Origin: Viscum album
Taxonomy: Eukaryota; Streptophyta; Magnoliopsida; Santalales; Viscaceae
NCBI GenBank assembly: GCA_963277665.1
Contig: OY728153.1
Location: forward strand, 269,240,250-269,304,249
Direction: 5' to 3'
Length of the DNA: 64,000 bases
In this document: positions 14,201 through 26,402 of the stretch, in pieces
Layout of the letters: each line of letters opens with the position of its first letter
How positions within the stretch are numbered: the stretch's first letter is position 1
Position numbers and translations under genes: made by a program
Notes under the pieces: generated by a model
The model's input: the letters and a program-made list of their open reading frames with translations, nothing else
Database searches by the model: none
Told to the model about the DNA's origin: nothing

Positions 14201-15051
14201 AAACTGGAAAAATGGGAAATGAGTCATCGATGGGTGAGTCACCAACGTTGAGCCACTGGTGGGTGAGAAACTGAAGCAACCTACCAATGCTAATCCACTG
14301 ATGTTGAGCTATCAATTCAATGACTATGTGACACCATGACTCAATAATTCCCTAATACTGATACCCTGGCACTGACGCCCTAACACCGACACCTAAGAAC
14401 TGATGCCCTGTTACCGACGCCCTAGAACTAATTCCCTGACTCACCGATGCTCTGGCACCGACACCCTCACTCACCGACATCAACGTCCCTGAATCCCTGA
14501 CACCAATTCCCTTGACTCACTGACACCAACACCCTTGACTCACTGATGTTGACGCCCCTGAATCACCGATTATGATGGTGCAAACTAGATTTTTGGATAA
14601 CTCTCAAAATGGGCTCTTGTTGCCTCCCAGAACACTCTAAAAACTGGATTTTCACAAAGGAATGGCCTGGGAAAATCTGGGCCATTCCATCATATTCCTA
14701 TAAAACTATTCGCATCCCTGAGAATTTAAAACCAATACCAGGAAAAGAGAGGTATGAAAAACCACCCCTTAAGATACCTCTTATGAAAAAACCACCCTTC
14801 TATTATTGGAAATCTTAACAGAAAACCCTGACATCCAAGAATATCTCCTTGACAGCTCTCTCCTGAATAACTTTAAAAACACTAAGGCCCCACTGCCCCA
14901 AAAAACCATGCAACCACCAAAGGTCACACAGTCCAGACACATGGATTAGGGAGATCCATCCTCCATGTTAAGTTATTATCCTCTTTGGGGGAACTAACTT
15001 GACCACGTGTGTTTAATCACATCCACATTAATGAATCTTGATTAGGGATCA
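11278..15051 (-). repeat. G2 3' LTR (left copy)
   Basis: Collinear with 40812-44172 from 11278 to about 14689. The right edge is uncertain. A long polypyrimidine run starts two bases after a CA at 15050-15051, which fits a polypurine tract next to an LTR that begins TGATCCC on the sense strand. That gives an LTR of about 3.77 kb whose partner is truncated. Alternatively the LTR ends at 14689 (CCATTCCA), where homology to the right copy stops. The long frames inside (for example 13038-13400) are chance products of Pro-, Thr- and His-rich low-complexity sequence and do not stay open in the right copy. Confidence 0.65.
14215..14580. repeat. degenerate tandem repeat inside the G2 left LTR
   Basis: A run of imperfect short units on the theme CTGACTCACCGACACCGACGCCC. 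The units vary in length and are heavily mutated by C-to-T and G-to-A changes. The same array appears in the other LTR at about 43760-44060, so it belongs to the element. Confidence 0.6.
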
Positions 15052-15066
15052 AGTCCTCCCCTCCCC
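15052..15066 (-). other. candidate G2 polypurine tract
   Basis: The plus strand reads AGTCCTCCCCTCCCC; the sense strand is an unbroken G/A-rich run, about 117 bp downstream of the presumed pol stop (15183) and abutting a CA dinucleotide. This is where a gypsy polypurine tract should sit. It argues for an LTR edge at 15051. Confidence 0.5.
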
Positions 15067-15182
15067 ATAGTCAGGACTTATCACACACATTCAGTGAATA
15101 GGTAAATAATTCATCTGATAACAAAGAGTTTTAAGTAATACATTTTAAAATGAAGCACACGGGTATAACATAGAAACAAAAC

Positions 15183-16700
15183 TTAGAAAAAATTTGGGTA
15201 CTGGGCACGCGTCTTTGGCTCCCACTCATAAGTAATCTCCTCAAGGCCACCATGCCTTCATAACACACAAACCAGAGGAATGGTTCATCCATAAAGCTCA
15301 TCCTCCTCATGATCCTTGAATCTTACCAATCTCTCCATGAACGTCATGTCATCCTCGATATCTAACTATCCCCAATCAGTGACCTGGGGTCATCATGTAG
15401 ATATCGAAGAATCTGAGAAACATGGAAGTATTTGTGGATCCTCTCTAACTGTGGTGGAAATTCCAGCTGATATTCCACCTCACCGACACGACCCAACACT
15501 TCAAAAGGTCTGATGAACCTAGGATAAAGCTTTCTCCCTTTTCCAAACCTGCACTACCTACATCGAGGGTAAAACTTCAAGAAAATTGTTTCCCCAACCT
15601 CAAACTCCAAAGGCCTCATCCTATGATTGACATATGACTTATGTTGGTCTTGCGCTGCCTTCATCCTCTCACAAACAAGATGCACCTTCTCTTTCACACT
15701 CTGCACCACATATGGACCAAGAATAGATGATTCTCCAACCTCTATCTAGCACAAGGGTGAACGACATGGCCTCCCTTATAGAGATTCAAACAGAGCCATA
15801 CCAATGGAAGAGTGATAGCTATTATTTTAAGCAAAATTTACCAAGGGAAAATGTTTCACCCAAGACCTAATAAATCCCAGAACAGATGCTCATAACATGT
15901 CATCCAAGGTTTGGATGGTCCTCTCTGTCTTTCCATCCATCTGAGGGTGAAAAGAAGTGTTGAGGTGTAGCTAAGTGCCAAAGTAATGATATAATTCCCT
16001 CTAGACTCACGATGTAAAACATGTATCCTAATATGAGACAATGGATCTTGGAACTCCATGCAGCCACACCACCACATCCATATACCTCTGGGTTATGGAA
16101 TCCACTAAACCAGACTCCTTGATCACCAAGAAGTGAGCCGACTTCCTCAACCGGTCCACTACTACCCAAATATCATCGCATCCTCCCTGAGTTCTGGGTA
16201 ATCTTGTGATAAAATCCATCAAAATGTAATCCCACTTCCACTTGGTAAAATATAAGGGTTGAAACAAACCACTAGGAACACGGTTCTCATCCATCACCTG
16301 GTGACACACTAAGAACCTTGCCACAAACTTAGCCACTACCCACTTCATCCTGGGCCCCCAAAACTATTCCCTCAAGCCTCAATACATCATATAAACTCGT
16401 AGATGCACCGCTAGGGTTGAGATATGGAATTCATGGAGAAGTCACTCATGAATTTCCAAAAGGACAAATAGATTCATGTAGAACAGCATCTGATTGTAAC
16501 TATCCCTTGACCATCCCTTTGAATCATTACCCTAGATAGCACGATCAAGTATCACTTTAGTCTTTGAGTTTCTCCACTAGACTCCTCCACATGTCACATC
16601 AAGGAATACTAGACTACCATCTAAAATGTAAAGACTCTTCCACCATCCACTATTGAATTTAGATGAAAAGCAGCCAACTCTTCTATTTAGTTCCAAGCAT
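15183..16700 (-). pseudogene. G2 integrase remnant
   Basis: Chromovirus integrase, broken. On the minus strand, 16028-16348 reads MKW-x-VAKFVARFLVCHQV (zinc-domain end, CLTCQ-like), then WKWDYILMDFITRLPRTQGG with the first catalytic aspartate, then DIWVVVDRLRKSAHF and LHGVPRSIVSY. In the last motif the expected aspartate after SIVS is tyrosine, so a catalytic residue is lost. Frameshifted continuation covers 15900 downwards. The extreme C-terminus at 15190-15243 reads GLEEITYEWEPKT-x-AQYPNFF and then a stop, the standard chromovirus tail (EEATWE...YP-x-LF). A separate chromodomain could not be made out. Confidence 0.75.
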
Positions 16701-16849
16701 CTATGGATTCCTGAACTACCTCCTTCTTCAACTTCTGCTTACGGAATTGTCAACCATGTTCTTCATTCATGAGGTGTAAGAGATCTTGAATTCGTAGTCC
16801 TAAAGGAACTCAATACACCTTCACTACCTCAAGTTTATGTCTCACTGAG

Positions 16850-18171
16850 AGAATATATACCTCAAGATCTTGTGATTCGTGAAGACCACAAAGCGCTCCC
16901 CAAAGAGGTAATGTCGCCACAACTTCAGTGCAAACACAACCGCTAAAATCTCCAAATCATGGGTGGCATAATTACGTTCATGTAGGCGTAACTGACTAGA
17001 CCCATAAGATATCACTCCATACTACTGCATCTGCACACATCCCAAGCCTAGACCAAAATCATCATAGAACACCTCGAACATACCCCTTCCTCTAACAACC
17101 TAAGCACCGGAGCACTGACTAACATCCCCTTCAGGTAGCTAAAAGCTACTTGACACTACTCACTCCACATGAAGGCCTGGTCCTTTCTAGTCAAAGCTAT
17201 AAATGGAGCCTCAAATCAAGATAATTTGGGTACAAAACTATGGTAATATCCTACCAGACCTAGGAAGTTGTGATCTTCTTCCACGTTCATGGGTTCTTCC
17301 TAAGAAACAACTACTTCAACCCTTTATGGGTCCACTATTATCCCCTTTTGAGACACCATGTGTCCAAGGAAGTGCACCTCTCACATCCATAACTTTCACT
17401 TGGATAACTTCCCATAGAGCTGGTGGTGTCGGAGGACCTCCATGATATTCCTCAGATGCTTGGTGTCCTCCTCCTCTGACCTTGAGTAGATCAGGATGTC
17501 ATCAATGAACATGATGATGAACTGGTCCAAGAAATTGTGGAAGACAGAGTTCATTATCCCCATGAATACGGCTGGTGAATTCATAACATCAAATGGAATG
17601 ACCACAAACTTGAATTTCACATAGAAGCACCTGAAATTAGTCTTTGGGATGTCACCATCCTTCACACTCAATTGGTGATATCTAGACCACATATCGATCT
17701 TAGAGAACCAACCTTCTCCCTTTAACCAGTCTAAAATATTGTCTATTCTTAGAAGAGGGTAAAGGTTCATGGCCATTACCTGATTTAGTCTCCAGTAGTG
17801 TATGCATGGCCAGAGGCCATCATCTTCCTTCTTTAAGAATAATACTAGAGCACCCACGGTGACACACTCGGCCAAATAAAACCCTTATTCATCATGTCTC
17901 CCACTTGAATCTGTAGCTCTCTCAACTCAGAAGGCTCCATCCGATAGGGATACATCAAAATTGGATGGGCACCAAGTTGAAAGTATATTCTTAACTCAAC
18001 ATAACATCGAGGGGGTAGATCCAAAAACTCTTCTGGGAAGACATAAAAAATTATCTTACAGTCCCCAGAACCTACACCATCTTTATGTCTTCTGATCCCA
18101 CTAATAGTTGAACTCATAAGGAGAGAAGAGTCTCCCACACCCAATGTCAACCTGACAGCTCCACTCAACAA
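16850..18171 (-). pseudogene. G2 protease end, reverse transcriptase and RNase H remnant
   Basis: The minus-strand frame at 17845-18171 holds the protease-RT linker (FPEEFLDLPPR and later PYRMEPSELRELQIQ, then KGFIWPSVSPW). It joins, after a frame change near 17870, the RT palm at 17396-17875. That palm contains SKIDM-x-SRYHQLSVKDGDIPKT and FIDDILIYSRSEEE, so the FIDD catalytic box is intact. RNase H follows at about 16850-17090 with [34 protein letters not shown] and FTNHK (FTDHK expected). The whole stretch is collinear with Tekay/Del pol and carries several stops and frameshifts. Gag lies on the far side of the Athila insertion. Confidence 0.8.
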
Positions 18172-18786
18172 TGAAAACTACACATTGGCCATCCATAACA
18201 GAAAACATGACTCTCCTCTAGAAGCAGTTGATAACAGCATGCATAGAAAACAACTAGTCGATGTTTAGTATGACATCATACAACTATATATAGGGCAGAA
18301 AAAGATCCCCACTAGACTGATTCAACCCCAACATCAGTTTACATCCCCACCAAACATCAAACAAAATATTCTAACAATCAAATGGAATTATCAATACTCC
18401 AGGAAAGGTAATCCTCTTGACGTCTAGTCCCAGTGCATGAGATATACTAGGTGCACAAAGGATTGGGAGGCTTCAAAATCGAAAAATCACACACAAGAGT
18501 AATAAATAGAGTGATCATACCTCCAACAACATCTGGCCCCGGTGGAACTACTATCTTGGTGGTGTGCAACTATCCACACCCAACTCATACACCCCTCTAC
18601 TATCAACTTCCTCCCTGACCATTCCCTAGTCAAGGTCCCTGATGATCACCCTGAGTTTGGCCTCTCCCAGCACTATCTACCCATGGTGGAGCAAGAGTTT
18701 GTTGCCCCTACTATTGGAAAGGTCTGACCGGAAACTGCTACTGTTGAGGTGAATGCTAAATCTACCCACCCCAACCATACTGCGCT
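18172..18786 (-). pseudogene. G2 protease/gag C-terminal remnant, left of the Athila insertion
   Basis: This minus-strand stretch joins pol to the Athila insertion point. No aspartic protease DTG-type motif or CCHC knuckle is clearly readable, and there are many stops. By position it should hold the rest of protease and the Gln/Pro-rich gag C-terminus. The five bases next to the Athila LTR are GCGCT (18782-18786). Confidence 0.4.
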
Positions 18787-20705
18787 TGAAACGCGTGGTT
18801 GATTGTTGCCTATCGACCGGTCAGAGTTTCGGTGCTCTGCTAATGTGTATAGCAGCACTCGGGTCGAATCCTCGGCGATGATACTTTGTAATAGTCGTTT
18901 GTTTTTAGTTGATTGTATTTTTATTAGGGGGTTTGTTTGCAGAGCTTAATTGAAATGACTAATTGATTGTGATTGATTTAACAAATTGATAATAATTGGG
19001 GTGAGTTCATTATTAGGGAGTTAATCTTGTGATATCCTTGAGTTTTTCTTTATATTGCATTTAAATTAACACCCACTTCACAAGTTGACATCGATTAGAA
19101 TTCCTAAGTGTTAAAGCTTTAATCCAAGCCTTAACTTAACTAGGATTCTAAACTCAATTAGTACTTGTTTATGGTAGTGTATTTATGGTTCCAATAATCC
19201 ATGGAAACCACTTTCTAAACAAAAGATGTCATTAATCCATGACATATTATGTCCAACATACACAATGCTAAATTAACGAATACTCATCGAGCAAATACTC
19301 TCAATCACTTAACATCCCTAAATTTTGACTCACCCCAATGAGATATTTACTCATACATTTGGGTGTTTAATATTCTGTTTAAAATAATTATGATGATAAA
19401 TTAAGAATAGAAGGAAAAGAAAGGTATTAGAAAAGAGTGGTACGTCGGATACACACACACTAACAATGATGATAATTAAAAACGGGTTTCGATTGAATGA
19501 GGAAGAAAAATAAGGGAAGGGGATTCAACTGAATTTTAACTATTTCAAGAACATAAATATTAAACTACAGAAGGTGGATGAGAATAAGAGATATTGAAGA
19601 AGTAACTTGCATTAAAACAGAATTACAAAGAAAGAGAATTACAAGATTACAAAAATGAAGAACACGAAAGTAAGTGAAAACAAAGAGAGAATTAAAGGTC
19701 TATCAAGTGAAAACATGAGTATGGAAGGTCCTCCCAAGACTTTTTCAAGGTTGTTGTCGTGCCAATATGATATCCTCTCTTCTGAAATGCCAACCCCTCT
19801 CAAGGAGAGAAGGGGAGAGTATTTATAGCCCAAGAAGTGGACTGTTTGCATTCCCAATTTTTCCCTCCACTTTCATAGCCAAATTAGCTATTCAGACAGA
19901 CGTATAATCGAATAGATCCTTCTTAAAAGTTGTAGACAATAATGCTTTCCGACGACTCTCAAAATTTGGAGTCATTTGGACTTAAGGATCAAAAGTTATG
20001 GTCGGTTGATTAAACAAAGTTAAACTGTCCATTTCAATCCAGTCTTTTTGAAGTCCATAATGTGAAAGGCTTTTTGAATATGAATATGCCTTAAAATACG
20101 AATGCTTTCTTCAACAAAGTCGGTCACCTATATCTCCTCTTTCACAATGAAAAATCTCAGCTCAATTTGATTCTTACATCATGAGATATGTCATGTATAC
20201 TATACTGATTTTAATTCTCGGACAGAATGGTGGGCTGGACTTAAAAGTTTTATTTGGGCCCCTTGTACTTGGATTTTGGCCTTGAAATATTTATACAAGA
20301 TGCCATTTAGTGTCCCCCGAGTTATGGTGGAGAGTTAATGTTTTTGGACTTCTGTATTGATCCCAGTAAATCAATATTCAAGGATAGTTCAGTTTGTTCA
20401 CAGATTCTTTGGTCTTGTTTGGGGGGACCATATGACCCTTCAAATGGAAGAATTGGCTCATGGTACCTTCTAATGAAATGTTTTATATTGAAAGGAGAAT
20501 CTTAAAAAACAATAACCACACAATTTGGATCATTATAGTGATAGTTATTATTAAAACATTAAACTAAATCAATTGGACTACTTCTAAAAATGCTCAAAAA
20601 TTATATTTAATATTAAAATATGAATATTACACACAAATTATGCACTTTTCATTTAAAATCAGTAAAGGGAGTTAGTAAAATGTAATGAATAAATGAATAA
20701 CATCA
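18787..20705 (-). repeat. Athila LTR1 (3' LTR of copy A)
   Basis: 1,919 bp, TGAAACGCG...ACATCA. It is collinear with LTR2 and LTR3 end to end. It is preceded by GCGCT and followed by the copy A polypurine tract. In the sense strand it is the downstream LTR of copy A. Confidence 0.9.
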
Positions 20706-20721
20706 AATCCCCCACACTTAG
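20706..20721 (-). other. copy A polypurine tract
   Basis: The plus strand reads AATCCCCCACACTTAG directly after the LTR. The sense strand TAAGTGTGGGGGATT is the standard Athila polypurine tract, intact here. Confidence 0.8.
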
Positions 20722-21595
20722 GATTGTGCATGTCCTCATGTGCAACAAATATAAAAAACATGACAAAATCATTTTCACTCACCAACAAAAATTAAAATTT
20801 TATTTTTTACCAATCAGGAGAGGTTCAGACCATTTCACTCATCCATACTGAATTCCACCACAAGTTGTTACAGAAACAATGTTCAAAAAAAATCATTTTT
20901 CATGCTCAAAATTAGAAATAGAGAATTTGGGCACTCAAAACTTACTCCACTCAAGATGATAAAATTAATTTATGGAGCTCCACTCATTCACCAACCAAAA
21001 GTGAAAATCTTAGAGATTGAAAAGAGCTCTCAGCTAACAATCCATATCCAAAGTGAACAAGAATCAAGAGGTCTTTTTAAGGGGTTTTTCTATGGCTATG
21101 GTACGGTAGGAATATAATGTCCAAGAGAGCGAAGAAGAGGGTTAAAATACCAACATAGAAAAAGAAATGCACATTTTTTTGAAATAAAACATGGAAGGAA
21201 ATGAAAACACATATTTACAAGGGAATGATTGTGTGAAAAAAGACACAATAGAGGAATAAAATATGAAGGTAATGAGATGATGGAATATTTACAGGACACA
21301 AAACTTCTCCCAATGGTATAAGAATATAATGCAAGTGTTCTTTTTTTTCTTTTTTTTTTCTTTGTTTTTTCGAAAGTTGACCTTGAGACAGATCTCACAC
21401 TCATATCCCAACCCATGTTTGATCTCCTCACGACACTAATTGTAATAGTTATAACAAGATCAAAGGTTGAGGAAGAGTGATTTTTGACCTACCCAAGACA
21501 CAACCCATTTGTTTCATTTTTTTTTTGATTTTTTTTTTGATTTTTTTTTGAACACTTTTCAATATCATTTGTACAATACATTCACTGAATGAAAA

Positions 21596-21612
21596 CCTCC
21601 CCCCACACTAAA
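21596..21612 (-). other. internal polypurine-like motif, copy A (1)
   Basis: CCTCCCCCCACACTAAA on the plus strand is a near repeat of the terminal polypurine tract, about 890 bp inside it. Its counterpart in copy B is at 31041-31058. Confidence 0.6.
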
Positions 21613-21683
21613 ATGGATTCTTTCCCTCAAGCAAATGATAACACACCAGAAAGTAAGGAAATGATACCCAAAAATGAAATCCA

Positions 21684-21703
21684 TTCCCCCCCCCCACACT
21701 TAA
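21684..21703 (-). other. internal polypurine-like motif, copy A (2)
   Basis: A run of C followed by ACACTTAA, which in the sense strand is TTAAGTGT followed by a long G run. It is a better purine tract than the terminal one. The copy B counterpart is at 31131-31150. Confidence 0.6.
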
Positions 21704-22392
21704 AGTTCGAAAAATTATGCAATGAAAATCCATGTTGATATTGGGTGGGAAAAGGTATTGGGCTTGTAATGTGGCTATCAAAGAAAAGGTTTTCATAGGC
21801 TCGATGGGGCTTTCAAAAGGAGGATTAATGTATGGTTAATGGGAGGCTATTTGGCTATTATAATTCTCATGTGGTTCAGAAAAATGCCCCTATCATATTA
21901 ATGCACACTAAGGTAGTAAATTCAGCTCAAAGGTCCACAAACTCAAGACTCACAAATGGGGGTGAAAACACACATTTTGAAAAGATGTCCATAGGTGGCC
22001 TTGTCATGAAAGCAATTGTTTGTTCTCACGGTTTGGGAAAAGAATTTTCCAAATCAAAAATTGAGCATTCAAAATTTGTTAATTTTGACACAAAATTCTT
22101 TATCCAAAGTCATGATGAAAATACAAAATTTTTGAGATGAAAATATGTCTGGTAACTCCCCAAAATGGTTGGACAAAATTTCAAAACTCGATAGTGAGTA
22201 AGCATGACTCTTTTTTTGTAATTTTCTAAGTAATTATGTTTTTTTGGTTTTTTTTAGTTTTTAAGTTTTTTTTTAAATACACACCCACACAAGAAAGAGA
22301 AAAAGAAAGGGTTTGATGAATAAAGTGGTAAAAAAATGAAAGAGAGAGGAAGAAGAAGAAATAGGTAGAGAGAGGAAGATATAGAGAGAGAG

Positions 22393-24074
22393 TTAAAGGG
22401 AAAGAGGTTCCCCCTGGTTTGGATTTTGTGGGTTTCCATCTCCATCTAGTGGTGGGTCTACTGTGGATCCAATGGAAGTAGATGATGATCCAGGATTTTG
22501 TGTCCTCTCATATTGATGCTTCAACCGATGTCCATTTACCGTAAATTTCCTTTTGGAGGAGGGGTCTTGGACTTGCACTGCACCAAATGGGTAAATGTTA
22601 GTAATAACAAAAGGACCTTCCCAACGAGAATTAAGCTTACCTGGGTGAATCCAAAATCGATAATTGAAGAGAATTACCTTTTCACCTTCATGAAATACCT
22701 TTCTCTGGATGTTTTTTTCATGGAGTACCATAGCCTTCTCTTTGTACATATTAGAATTCTCATAGGATTCAAGTCGAAGCTCCTCCAGTTTAGCCAACTG
22801 CAACAATCTTTCTTCACCAGATTTTTCACAATCAAAATTATAGGTTTTCACAGCCCAAAAAGGCTTATGTTGGATTTCAACTGGAAATTGACACGATTTA
22901 CCAAAAACTAGCCTAAAAGGAGACATCCCAATGGGTGTTTTATAGGCAGTTCGATAAGCCCAAAGTGCTTCACCAAGTCTTTCAGGCCAGTCTTTTCTGG
23001 TGGGTTTTACAATTCTCTCAAGCACTCTTTTCACTTCTCTATTAGAAAGTTCATCCATTCCATTTGTTTGGGGGTGATATGTAGTTGAAGTTTTATGTAC
23101 AACCCCGTTCTTTTTTTATAAGAGCTTCCATGGTTCTATTACAAAAATGGGTTCCTAAGTCACTGATCAAGGCACGTGGTGTACCAAATATTTGGAATAT
23201 GTGGGTCTTTAGGAACTCACTAACAGTATGAGCATCATCCTTCCTAGTGGGTTTGGCCTCAACCCACCTTGAAACATAATCGACTGCAAGAAGAATTTAT
23301 GAGAATCCATTGGAAGGGGGAAATGGTCCCATGAAATAGATGCCCCAAACATCGAAGATTTCACAAAAGATTAAAGGCTTTTGTGGCATTTCATTTCTCT
23401 TTGAAATTGTGCCAAACTTTTGGCAAGTGGGACATGATTGAAAAAACTCATGTGAGTCCTTGAAGAGTGAAGGCCAGAAGAATCCAGAGTCTAGGACCTT
23501 TCGGGAGGTCCTTTGTGGTCCAAAGTGGCCACCTCCGGGAAGTGAGTGACAGAATTCTAAGATGGAAGAATGCTCATTTTCATCAACACGTCTTTTAATT
23601 ACCATGTCTGCCCCAGTTTTCCAAAGTATATTTTCTTCCCAAAAATAGTATTTTGAATCATTTTTCAACTTCATTTTCTGTTCTTTTGAAAAAATTTTAG
23701 GAAAAACACCACAAACCAAGTAATTTACAATTGGGGCAAACCATGGTATTTTTTGGAGTGATAGATGAAAGGTGATCAGTAGGGAATTCAGGATTGATGA
23801 TTTCTGAATGAGAAGAATTAGAAATTCTACTCAAGTGATCAGCCACAGGGTTTTCTTTTCCAGGTCTATCTTTGATTTCAAGGTCAAACTCTTGGAGCAT
23901 TAGGATCCATCTTATTATCCTTGGTTTGGAATCACTTTTCATGAGTAAGAACTTAATAGCAGAATGGTCTGTGAAGATGATGATTTTGTCACCTAAGAGA
24001 TAGGGCCGAAATTTATCTAAGGCATAAACCATATCTAAAAGTTCCTTTTCAGTCACAGTGTAGTGAGATTGAGT
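22393..24074 (-). pseudogene. Athila copy A RNase H and integrase, frameshifted
   Basis: Three pieces in different frames. 23697-24056 holds the RNase H end with [11 protein letters not shown] and [15 protein letters not shown], then runs out of frame at an extra T in a T run near 23740. 23297-23719 holds the integrase zinc domain ([11 protein letters not shown]...CPTC) and WGIYFMGPF, where copy B has WGIDF, so the first catalytic aspartate is tyrosine. It then stops at 23297. 22393-23058 holds the end of the core ([12 protein letters not shown], the catalytic-glutamate helix) and the C-terminal domain with [13 protein letters not shown] and [10 protein letters not shown] further frame change lies in the T run near 23110. 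It cannot have encoded a working integrase. Confidence 0.85.
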
Positions 24075-26402
24075 TTAATCCAATGTTTTTGAGGCATAAT
24101 AGATGACACGAGGAATTGTTTCTCTTCTCTGACCAAGAACATCCCCAATAGCTCTATCAGAAGCACCACACATCAATTCAAATGGTAATGACCAATCTAG
24201 GGGTTGGATTATCAGGGCAGATGTGAGAGCAGTTTTGAGTTCAATGAAGGCTCTCTTGCAAACCTCATCAAAATGCAAAGTGACATCATTTTGGAGAAAA
24301 CGAGTGAGTGGGAGGGAAATTTTACTGAAGTTGTGGATGAATCGCCGATAGAAACCAGCATGACCGAGAAATGAACGGATATACCGAACAGAAGTGGGTT
24401 CAGGAAGTGATTGGATGATTTCAATTTTGGCAGGATCAACTTCAATACCATCTTTTGAAACTATGTTCCCTAGAACAATCCCATTTGCAACCATAAAGTG
24501 ACATTTTTCAAAATTTAACACAAGGTTACACTGGACACACTTTTCAAGGATTAGAGAGAGTGAATGCAGGCATGACTCAAATGAATCACCATAAATAGTG
24601 AATTCATCCATGAAGACTTCCATGCAGTGTTCAATGAATTCTAAAAAGATACTCATCATACACCTTTGGAATGTTGCAGGAGCATTGCAAAGTCCAAAAG
24701 GCATTCTTCTATATGCATATGTTCCAAAGGGGCATGTGAAAGTAGTCTTTTCTTGATCTTGAGGTGCGATTGGGATTTGAAAATAGTCGGTGTATCCATC
24801 AAGAAAGCAATAGTGTGACTTTCCGGCCAATCTTTCTAGCATTTGATCAAGAAATGGAAGAGGGTAGTGATCTTTTCGGGTTTCAACATTCAATTTCATA
24901 TAGTCAATGCACACATGCCATTTGTTCTTCACTCGAGTTGTGACTACCTCTCCATGTTAATTTCTGACAACATTTATCCCACCCTTCTTAGGTACAACTT
25001 GAATTGGACTAACCCATTCACTATCAGAAATTGGGTAGATAATACCAGCTTGAAGAAGCTTGGTGATATCTTCCCTAACTACCTCAAGGATGAGTGGATT
25101 GAGTCTTCTTTGGGATTGTCTAACTGGTTTGGATGTCTCCTCTAGATGGATGTGATGCATGCAAAGGGCAGGGTTGATTCCTGGTATGTCATCTAGGGTC
25201 CAACCTAAGGCCTTTTTGTTTTCCTCTAACACTTGAACAAGTTTTGACTCCTCTGTTTCAGTAAGTGTGGCAGAGATAATGACAGGATATGAGTGATCAT
25301 GGAAGAGGAATTCATATTTCAGGTGTGCAGGAAGAGGTTTCAGATCAATCTCATCTTTCACTTTTGGGCTAGACAACTCAGAAATGGAGGAAGGGACTTC
25401 AGTTTCTTTAGATTCATTTTTCTCGATGTTGTCCAAGGTGGAGCAGTAGAGATCAGAGTTGATGTGGGATTCAAGAGAGTTTTCAAGTTCCTCTAGATTG
25501 ATGGAGTCTATGAATGAGAGGTCCACATCAACTTCACCATTTATGACTTTGTTAATCATGGTGCAGATTTCACAAGATCCTTTATCATTATAAGATGAAG
25601 AACGTGGTGGATTGGGGTTCGATTGAATCTTAGAAGTGTCCTCAAAAGAATGGATTGAGAATGCAGAGTGATCCTCAGATGTGTATCGCATGGCTTGGAA
25701 AATGTTGAACTTGACCAGTAGGTCACCGAATTCCATGGATAATATGCCTGAATGGACATCAATCTTGGTTCTCTCAATCATGAGGAATGGTCTTCCTAGA
25801 ATTAGGGGAGATCGAGAAGAGTTCGTCTCACCTTCCTTGTCAAGGACATAGAAATCAGCAGGGAAGATAAGATCATTGACTCGGACAAGGACATCCTCAG
25901 TTATTCCCTCAGGACTGGTTGTGCTTCGATTGGCTAACTGAATGACAACACCCATTGGGTGAAAGGGACCTAGACCAAGGTTGGAGAATATGGATTTGGG
26001 CATGACATTAATTGAGGCTCCTAGGTCTATGAGTGCATCATCAAAGTTGGAACTTCTAATTTGGCATAGAACCGTAAAGGTCCCTGGATCTTTGCACTTT
26101 CTGGGAATATACTGCTGGGTGGAAACATTTTTGAAGGTCCTAAGTTGCCTCTTATGGGTACACAACTCCTTGAGAAACTTGGCATACTTAGGAATTTGTT
26201 TTATGGCATCTAAGAGGGTAATGTTGACTTCAACACGTCTAAACATGTCGATCATTTCAGGATCAGGTTCAAAGGACTTCCTTGGTTTAGAAACATCTTG
26301 TGGAAAAGGAATTGGGTTCCTAAGTGGAATGGAAGGAGGTGATGGAATGGATTCAGCTTCCTTTTCAATTTTCTTTTTCTTTTCATTTTCTAGGTCAACA
26401 TT
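24075..26402 (-). pseudogene. Athila copy A protease and reverse transcriptase
   Basis: 24957-26255 contains the spacer (VEVNITLLDAIKQIPKYAKFLKELC), the aspartic protease ALIDLGASINVMPKS, ILGRPFL, an acidic linker, and the RT start PISDSEWVSPIQVVPKKGG. A stop at 24957-24959 (a glutamate codon in copy B) cuts the RT. 24075-24932 continues in the same frame with HYPLPFLDQMLERLAG, KTTFTCPFGTYAYRRMPFGLCNAPATFQRCM and FMDEFTIYG. Copy B has FMDD here, so a catalytic aspartate is replaced by glutamate. RNase H begins at CGASD (CDASD in B), and the frame stops again at 24075. Length and order fit Athila. Confidence 0.85.

Larger units (their letters stand above)
20722..22392 (-). other. copy A 3' non-coding region
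   Basis: About 1.6 kb between the integrase stop and the polypurine tract. It holds long T-rich homopolymer blocks (about 21341-21370 and 21520-21550), two extra polypurine-like motifs (21596-21612 and 21684-21703), and A/G-rich DNA at 22280-22400. Athila elements may carry an envelope-like ORF here; I find none. A 102-codon plus-strand frame (21832-22140) is discussed in the findings. Confidence 0.7.

Noticed and set aside
20722..22392. Envelope-like ORF expected in some Athila elements
   Set aside because: No sense frame of useful length and no membrane segment in either copy.
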